Assembly: GCF_042477335.2 (NCBI RefSeq)
Contig: NC_091263.1
Coordinates: forward strand, 65,838,501 to 65,902,500
Reading direction: 5' to 3'
Source of the DNA: Ovis canadensis
Taxonomy: Eukaryota; Chordata; Mammalia; Artiodactyla; Bovidae
DNA: 64,000 nt
The notes under the pieces are model-generated. The model had not been told where the DNA came from. It searched no databases and saw only the letters and a list, made by a program, of their open reading frames with translations. Shown piece after piece: positions 59,201 through 64,000 of this stretch (position 1 is the stretch's first letter; each line of letters opens with the position of its first letter). Made by a program: the position numbers and the translations under genes.

Positions 59201-60905
59201 CTGCATCAGGGATTGAACCCATGTCCCCTGCATTGGCAGGCGGGTTCTTATCCACTGTACCACCAGGAAAGTCTCCCCTTCCTTCTTAAATGTCCCTATA
59301 AGCGTGGGCCCAGGTGGTAGCAGAGCACGGTCTGTGTGCTCCCCGAGTCTGGGTGTCCTCTCCTGGGTGTCCCCATGTGTCCCTCCTGTCTTTGCATACC
59401 AGCTCCCCGTGTCCATGTCCTCCCGTGTTCCCTGCGTACCCAATATATATGTGCATTTGCATGTATGCGCTCACGTCTGATTGTGTGTCTCCACACATCT
59501 GTGCGTGTTCCCTGCCTGCCCCTCCGCTCCCTGCCCGCCTGCCCTCTCGCCCTCACCATGGGTGGCCCTTGCAGCGTGTCTGGTTCCCCAGGAGGCGAGC
59601 GCAGGGACTGAGCTAGAGGAAACAGGAGCCTGGGCTCCAGAAGATGCCAAAGCCTCAGACATGTCCTCGCTGAAGGCCCTAGGCCTGCCTCAGCCAGATT
59701 TCCACACCCTCATCCTGGACCTGAGCTCCTTCTCCTTCGTGGACACTGTGTGTCTCAAGAGCCTGAAGAATGTAAGGGGCCAGGGGCGTCCCTAAGAAGG
59801 GCCTTCGGGGAGGACAACCCTGATCTTCAACCCTGACCCTAAACTAGCTCCAAGAGCCCTCTGAGCCTGGCCCCCCGCCCGCCCCGAGCTACCCCTCTGA
59901 ACTCTCTCCCCCAACCTGCCCTGAGCCCCCCTCGGAGCCCCTGAGCCCCCCTCTGAGCCTGGTCCCCCACCCCTGAGCTACCCCTCTGAACTCCCTCCCC
60001 CCACCTGCCCTGAGCCCGCCTCGGAGCCCCTGAGCTCCCCTCTGAGGCTGGCCCCCCACCCCCGAGCTACCCCTCTGAACTCTCTCCCCCAACCTGCCCT
60101 GAGCCCTCCTCGGATCCCCTGAGCCCCCCTCTGAGCCTGGCCCCCCACCCCCGAGCTACCCCTCTGAACTCTCTCCCCCAACCTGCCCTGAGCCCCCCTT
60201 GGAGCCCCTGAGCCCCCTCTGAGCCTGGCCCCCTTTTGTGCCGCAGATTTTCCGTGACTTCCGGGAGATCGAGGTGGAGGTGTACATGGCCGCCTGCCAC
60301 GGTGCGTGGGGTGGACACAGCGAGAGAGGTCCGGGCAGGGGGTGAGGGTTCTGGCCAAGGAGTCTGCCGGTCAGCACAGGGAAAAAGTCTTTCTCTGAAA
60401 CTGGAGGTCAGAGGTGTCCTGGGAGGCCGGGGTCAAGGGTCACGAGTTGGGGATTAGCTATAAGCCACAGAGGTGATGGTTAGGGGGACGTTCTGTCAGC
60501 GCCTGGGGGTTCCTGGTGGCTCTGGAGTCAGGAGAGACCTACTCGTTGCCCACAGCTCCCGTGATCAAGCAGCTTGAGGATGGGCACTTCTTCGACGCTT
60601 CTATCACCAAGCAGCATCTGTTTGCCTCGGTCCATGACGCTGTCCTCTTTGCACTCCAACAGCGGAGGTCCAGCCCCGTCGACCCTGTTTTGGTGAGTTG
60701 ACCTCTGGCCTGCTGAGCTCTGTCTATCTCCTGCTTGTCCCCTCCTGACCCCATTTTGGGAAGTCCGCCCTTCCTGGATGACTTAGAATGGCTCTGTCCC
60801 GCGGGGACCCACCGCCTTCCCCTCCTGCCCGGGGAGAAGGCTATCCTCTGGAAACTGACAGGACCCTCCTCTTCTCCTCTCCCTGCCCAGGTTACCAAAC
60901 TCTGA
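50212..60905 (+). CDS. SLC26A6: Solute carrier family 26 member 6 anion exchanger (PAT1), 21 coding exons
   Basis: Exons: 50212-50234, 52290-52448, 52750-52889, 53123-53233, 53756-53919, 54114-54278, 54355-54507, 54893-54975, 55060-55207, 55448-55561, 55711-55788, 56103-56198, 56290-56396, 56574-56643, 57746-57838, 57931-58035, 58410-58505, 59592-59771, 60247-60301, 60556-60692, 60891-60905. Sum 2292 nt, 763 aa (human 759), phases close. It exchanges Cl- for oxalate, HCO3-, formate or sulfate at apical membranes of kidney, gut and pancreatic duct. The sulfate-transporter core (about residues 75-510) holds the membrane helices; exon 5 has N-S-T and N-V-T glycosylation sites in an outer loop. 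A STAS domain (about 530-745) carries a poorly conserved insert in exons 16-18. The C-terminus is V-T-K-L, a class I PDZ ligand (human V-T-R-L). The start matches the human N-terminus (M-G-L). Confidence 0.96.
50752..50790 (+). repeat. G-run cluster in SLC26A6 intron 1 (potential G-quadruplex)
   Basis: Two G7 runs followed by two G5 runs and a G3 run, each separated by 1-5 bases, on the transcribed-sense strand about 520 nt into intron 1. Structure formation is inferred. Confidence 0.6.
50938..51700 (+). repeat. Degenerate ~30-bp repeat rich in splice-donor-like AGGTRAG motifs
   Basis: At least ten diverged copies of a unit like AGGTGAGAGCTTTCCCC (clear at about 51085, 51118, 51152 and 51173) in SLC26A6 intron 1, interrupted by an inverted Bov-tA piece at 51285-51432 and fading out near 51700. 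Confidence 0.7.
51285..51432 (-). mobile_element. Bov-tA fragment in SLC26A6 intron 1
   Basis: Inverted copy: GAGTTCAGTCATGGCCTACT, CGCCATGGACTGTAGCCCAC, then the tRNA-like head CCACTGAGCTGTCAGGGACC. Confidence 0.85.
51701..52289 (+). other. SLC26A6: SLC26A6 intron 1, remainder
   Basis: No further element is recognised between the donor-like repeat and the exon 2 acceptor (CACCAG, 52289). Confidence 0.55.
52507..52727 (+). mobile_element. Bov-tA SINE in SLC26A6 intron 2
   Basis: tRNA-Glu head (TTGGTGGCTCAGTGGGTGAA), BOV-A body and CACAAAGAGAAGGACACGAC end. The exact repeat ATACCTAC flanks it (52499-52506, 52728-52735). It fills most of the 301-bp intron and ends 22 bp before exon 3. Confidence 0.95.
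57378..57474 (-). mobile_element. tRNA-Glu-type SINE fragment in SLC26A6 intron 14
   Basis: Inverted: CAGGGATCAAACCCATGCCC and CACTGGGCCACCAGGGAACT. Confidence 0.85.
58036..58409 (+). other. SLC26A6: SLC26A6 intron 16, probable GC-AG intron
   Basis: By homology exon 16 ends ...AAACAG at 58035 and the intron begins GCAGGG. A GT at 58155 exists, but using it would leave 224 nt and break the frame into exon 17. The acceptor is ordinary (GGCCTAG). Confidence 0.75.
58973..59274 (-). mobile_element. CHR-type SINE in SLC26A6 intron 17
   Basis: Inverted copy, from the AATAATTTTTATTTG tail to the CCACTGTACCACCAGGAAAG head. A perfect 13-bp duplication CCCCTTCCTTCTT flanks it (58960-58972, 59275-59287). 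Confidence 0.95.
59860..60236 (+). repeat. 89-bp minisatellite in SLC26A6 intron 18, about four copies
   Basis: The block GAGCTACCCCTCTGAACT recurs at 59886, 59975, 60064 and 60153, a constant 89-bp step, each followed by CAACCTGCCCTGAGCC-like sequence. The array ends about 10 bp before exon 19. Likely length-polymorphic. Confidence 0.93.
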
Positions 60906-61160
60906 CCATGCTGCCGTTCCGCCTGAGACTGCCTGCCTCTGCAGGTTTGACAGGGTGCCTGTGAGAAACCCCACAACCCTGGGCTGCCTCCGGACGTCAC
61001 CAGGAGTCCCCTCCGTGCACGCACACTCACACACAGAACTCAGGGATGGAGGTCCTGGGACTCCAAGTTCAGTGCTCTAGGCTGGGGATGAGACACTGGC
61101 CAAGTTGGAGGAGCAAGCGTGTTTTTAACCTCAGGAATAAAGATTTGTTTGCCTGATACC
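60906..61160 (+). other. SLC26A6: SLC26A6 3' UTR
   Basis: Short 3' UTR of about 250 nt after TGA 60903-60905. Confidence 0.85.
61136..61141 (+). terminator. SLC26A6: SLC26A6 poly(A) signal AATAAA
   Basis: Canonical hexamer in GGAATAAAG, followed by TTTGTTTGCC and GGTCTGCTGTGGCTTGCTGG. Confidence 0.87.
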
Positions 61161-61561
61161 AGGGTCTGCTGTGGCTTGCTGGGGCGAGGGTGTGCTCCGC
61201 AGTCCCGGCTTCTGACCCTTCCTGCACCCCAAAGTTGGAACTGGAGTCAGAAGTTGGGGAAAGGTTTGGGGAGGGCAGGATCAGGCAGGGGGAGTGTGGG
61301 GCGAGGGAGTGTGCAGCTGGGGTCCAGGCCCAGGGCAGGGGCATCCCCGTCCTCATCCCGCACCCCATCGTCCTCCGCTGCATGCAGCCCTTGGCACCTG
61401 TGCCCTCATCTATAAAGTGGCTGGAATCAGAGCTGCTTCTCAAGAATGACCTGTTCACAAGGACACCCAAGCGGGTGAGGGAGGCCAGGTGCCACTTGGC
61501 AGCCCTGGGGGCTGTGCTGGGAACACCTGCGGTCAGTCATGGGTCTGCAGTGAAGACAATG

Positions 61562-61680
61562 TGGGCATTCCCTGGCGGTCCCGGGGTTAGGACTCAGCTT
61601 TCACTGCCAAGGGTGAGGATATGATCCCTGGCAGGGAAACTAAGATCCCACCAGTCACACAGCACGGTGAAAAGGAAAGA
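61562..61680 (+). mobile_element. tRNA-Glu-type SINE downstream of SLC26A6
   Basis: CATTCCCTGGCGGTCCCGGG head, ATGATCCCTGGCAGGGAAAC, and an A-rich end. Confidence 0.82.
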
Positions 61681-62318
61681 AGAATGCGCGTGATTGATTT
61701 ACTTGGGGAAAAATTGCCTATTCCTACAACTAGACTATCTGGACTTGGCAGGTCACTGTTGGCCAAGAACCACGTGTTGATTTCAGCCATAAAACACTGA
61801 CGTCTGGGTGTGCGGCCCTGTGGACAGCAATGGTCCTTTGGGCCAGCTGATACTGAGTGGTCAGGGCTAGGGTGAGGGGTCGAATCTTTCTGGGCGTCTG
61901 TCCTCCTCAGGAGAGAATGAGAATAGTACCCTCTTCATGGGTTGCTCAATGAGTGTTCAGTGAGCGAATGCCACAGTTAGCTTGCGGCAGCGCTAGATCA
62001 CGTCACCTGCCGAAACACGTGAGCCTGCCCTTTTCAGGTGCTGGGCCTGTGGACGGGGGCCCCCCCTTGCCTGGCTGTCTCCTTCCTGGCCTTCAGTGCC
62101 TTGCTCTGTGTTCACAAATCATCTGTCCTTGCCTCCACCCCCCACATCCTTGCCCAGGAAGTCAGGGTGCTTTTTCACTCGGTCACACTGCCTGTCACGA
62201 TGTCACAGTCTCCAGCCACAAGGAACAGTGCCTGGCACCTGGAGGTGCTGGGTAAATACTGGTCAAGTGAAGCGTAGGTGCTGGAGTGGAAGGGAAACCA
62301 CACACATAGACCTGTAGA
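61681..62318. other. SLC26A6-TMEM89 intergenic stretch
   Basis: No gene is recognised. Weak MIR/L2-like wording occurs near 61915-61975. Confidence 0.5.
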
Positions 62319-62320
62319 TA

Positions 62321-62771
62321 CAGGGAGACTTTGTGTCTTGCGCTGTATTTTTTTATTTTTTTACAGATTGAAGGTCTGTGGCAACCCTGCATTGGAGCCA
62401 GTCTATTGATAACCATTTTTCTAACAGTTGCTCACTGTGTGTCTCTGTTACATTGTGATTCTCACAATATTTCATACTTTTTCAATTTTGTTATATTTGT
62501 AATGAGGATCTGTGATCAGTGATCTTTGTTAGTGTTATGACTTGCCAAAGGCTCCAATGACGGTTCTCAATTTTTAGCAATAAAGTGATTTTTTTTTTTA
62601 CTAAGGTATGTACTTTTTCTTAGACATAATGCTATTCCATGCGTCATAGAATGCTGTGTAGTGTAAATGTAACTTTTATATGCACTGAAAAACCGAAAAA
62701 AGTCATGCGACTCGCTCTGTATTTTGTTTGGTGGGCTGGGACTGAAGCACAGTATCCTTGAGGTGTACCTG
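62321..62771 (+). mobile_element. Tigger1-type DNA transposon remnant
   Basis: Flanked by TA (62319-62320, 62772-62773). The ends resemble Tigger1 termini (CAGGGAGACT; GGTGTACCTG). Internal matches include ATTGAAGGTCTGTGGCAACC, ATCTGTGATCAGTGATCTTT and TTTTATATGCACTGAAAAAC. The transposase region is absent. Confidence 0.87.
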
Positions 62772-62773
62772 TA

Positions 62774-63378
62774 CTTAGAGATGCTTTGAAGAAAATAAAG
62801 CAGGGTCACGTGGGAGAGACGGGACTGTGTTACCCAGGATGGTTCTAAAAGGGAGGCTCAGGGAGCAGGTGACGCTTGAGTTGCCATCCAGTCATCTTTT
62901 TGGACAGTGCTGCTGGCGTAGGATGTGTTCAAGGAACACCAGCGTGGTCTGCATGGGTCAGCAGGGGAGACCAGAGCACGGAGCGCCTCACAGGCCAGGG
63001 CGAGCCTTCAGGCTTTTTTCCTGAGAGTACGCGCCCGCATTTTTGGGTGTTCACAAGTGGTCCTTGGGGCTGAGTCTGGGAAGCAGGGAGCATGTCTACA
63101 CTCAGCTTGATCGGCCTGTCGCTGGTGGAGAGCCCCATTAGGAGTTGTGGGGGCTAGAATTTTAGGGGTTGGATGCTAGGTGAAGAGGAGGGGAGAGGGG
63201 GCATGCCTTCGGTTCTGGACCCCCAGCCTGCCCCCCCATCCCGTGGTTCCTGGCCGCGCTGCCCCTCCTGAAATGCGCGGGCCCAGCCGGAACCTCCTGC
63301 CTCACCTGCTCCCCCGGGGGAGGGGTGTTTGCCCGTTGCCAGGCGCCCAGGTTCTGGCCCCTGGCACTTGCCGCAGCC
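62774..63378 (+). other. Region upstream of TMEM89 including probable promoter
   Basis: No element is recognised. The last ~150 bp are GC-rich and lead into the TMEM89 start. No TATA box is seen near the ATG. Confidence 0.45.
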
Positions 63379-63672
63379 ATGCTGCACACGCACTGCTTCC
63401 TCCCATGGCTGCTTCTGCTGACGAGGCCCATCTGCACCCACGCCTGGTCACGGCCCATGTGGTACCAGGTGGGGCTGGACTTACAGCCCTGGGGGTGCCA
63501 GCCACGCAGCCTGGAGGGTTGTGAGAGCAGCCTGGGCTGTCCCGGCTACTGGACGGGCCTGGGGACGAACCGCATCTACCCAGTGGCTGGGGTCACGGTC
63601 ACCACGACCATGATGCTGATGCTCAGCCGTGCGCTGATGCAGCGGCGGCGTTCACAGGCCTCTAAGAGCGAG
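63379..63672 (+). CDS. TMEM89: Transmembrane protein 89, first coding exon (partial gene)
   Basis: ATG at 63379 in a good context (GCAGCCATG) opens a 98-codon exon ending at a GTGAGC donor (63673). The frame stays open to the window edge, so ORF callers that need a stop miss it. A short Leu-rich signal peptide (about residues 6-16) is followed by T-H-A-W-S-R-P-(M)-W-Y-Q-V-G-L-D-L-Q-P-W-G-C, Cys-containing ectodomain sequence, then a single hydrophobic segment (Y-P-V-A-G-V-T-V-T-T-T-M) and a basic R-R-R-S-Q stop-transfer. This matches mammalian TMEM89, a small, poorly studied single-pass protein whose function is unknown to me. Its position right after SLC26A6 supports the call. Exon 2 lies beyond the window. 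Confidence 0.93.
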
Positions 63673-64000
63673 GTGAGCCGGGCTCCGTCCCCACTGCCTC
63701 CTACCTCTGTTCCCACTCATGTCTCCTGCCGCCCTCCCCACCCTTCACTTCCTCCCCAGGGGCCTTACGTCTGTCCACAGCCAACAGTCCCCGGCCATTT
63801 CCTGTGGGTGGTACCCTATCGCATCCTCCCCCTGGCCACTTTCCGTGCTGGGGGGTACCTGTCCCGTCTTCCCCCTGTAATATCTCTAGCCCTCACCCAG
63901 CCTGCATGGGCCCCACGACCACACGAGGCCACATCGGGCTGCTCCCTGATCCTCCATCACCCTAAGCCCCCACTTCCCAGCACGCCTCCGTCCCTTCCCT
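63673..64000 (+). other. TMEM89: TMEM89 intron 1 (partial)
   Basis: No second exon resembling the human TMEM89 C-terminal half appears before the window ends. Confidence 0.7.

Noticed and set aside
59860-60236. Regular repeats resembling an array such as CRISPR
   Set aside because: Units are head-to-tail 89-bp copies with no unique spacers, in a mammalian intron. This is a minisatellite.
63180-63524. 114-codon + strand frame over the TMEM89 start
   Set aside because: Wrong frame. The TMEM89 protein is encoded from 63379 in another frame that has no stop inside the window.

Overview
This is nuclear DNA from a ruminant, most likely a bovid. The coding exons read as mammalian orthologues at near-human identity. 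The interspersed repeats (BovB LINE pieces, BOV-A2 and Bov-tA SINEs, tRNA-Glu-derived CHR-type SINEs) are typical of ruminants and their close relatives. The gene order IP6K2 - NCKIPSD - CELSR3 - SLC26A6 - TMEM89, all on the + strand, matches the conserved block on human 3p21.31 (read on its minus strand). I expect the equivalent block in cattle to lie on chromosome 22, but that is recall and was not checked.

Layout: 32-532 is the last coding exon of IP6K2, followed by its 3' UTR. A gap of about 1.9 kb leads to a CpG-rich promoter and NCKIPSD (13 coding exons, 2706-13744, 727 aa). The NCKIPSD-CELSR3 gap (14.4-21.9 kb) is repeat-rich: L1 relics, a Tigger1 element carrying nested SINEs, and a BOV-A2 with an intact target-site duplication. 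It ends in a GC-rich promoter with CCAAT and YY1-like motifs. CELSR3 fills 21949-47392 (35 coding exons, 3313 aa), with a 3' UTR reaching about 49.18 kb. SLC26A6 follows (21 coding exons, 50212-60905, 763 aa), and the first coding exon of TMEM89 sits at 63379-63672. For the three complete genes I placed every exon by homology and checked that all splice phases close into one open frame. All introns are GT-AG except SLC26A6 intron 16, which appears to be GC-AG.

The genes are neighbours by synteny and do not form a pathway: IP6K2 makes inositol pyrophosphates, NCKIPSD (SPIN90) controls actin through Nck and Arp2/3, CELSR3 is an adhesion GPCR of planar cell polarity and axon guidance, SLC26A6 is an epithelial anion exchanger, and TMEM89 is a little-studied small membrane protein.

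I see no undescribed biological system here; this is a well-conserved vertebrate locus. The most notable points are regulatory or structural: six perfect miR-30 8-mer seed matches in the CELSR3 3' UTR with a possible proximal poly(A) signal placed so as to remove five of them, a CELSR3 GPS motif lacking its cleavage residues, overlapping upstream ORFs at CELSR3 and SLC26A6, a SINE inserted next to the SLC26A6 exon 3 acceptor, the GC donor in SLC26A6, and three minisatellites in introns.
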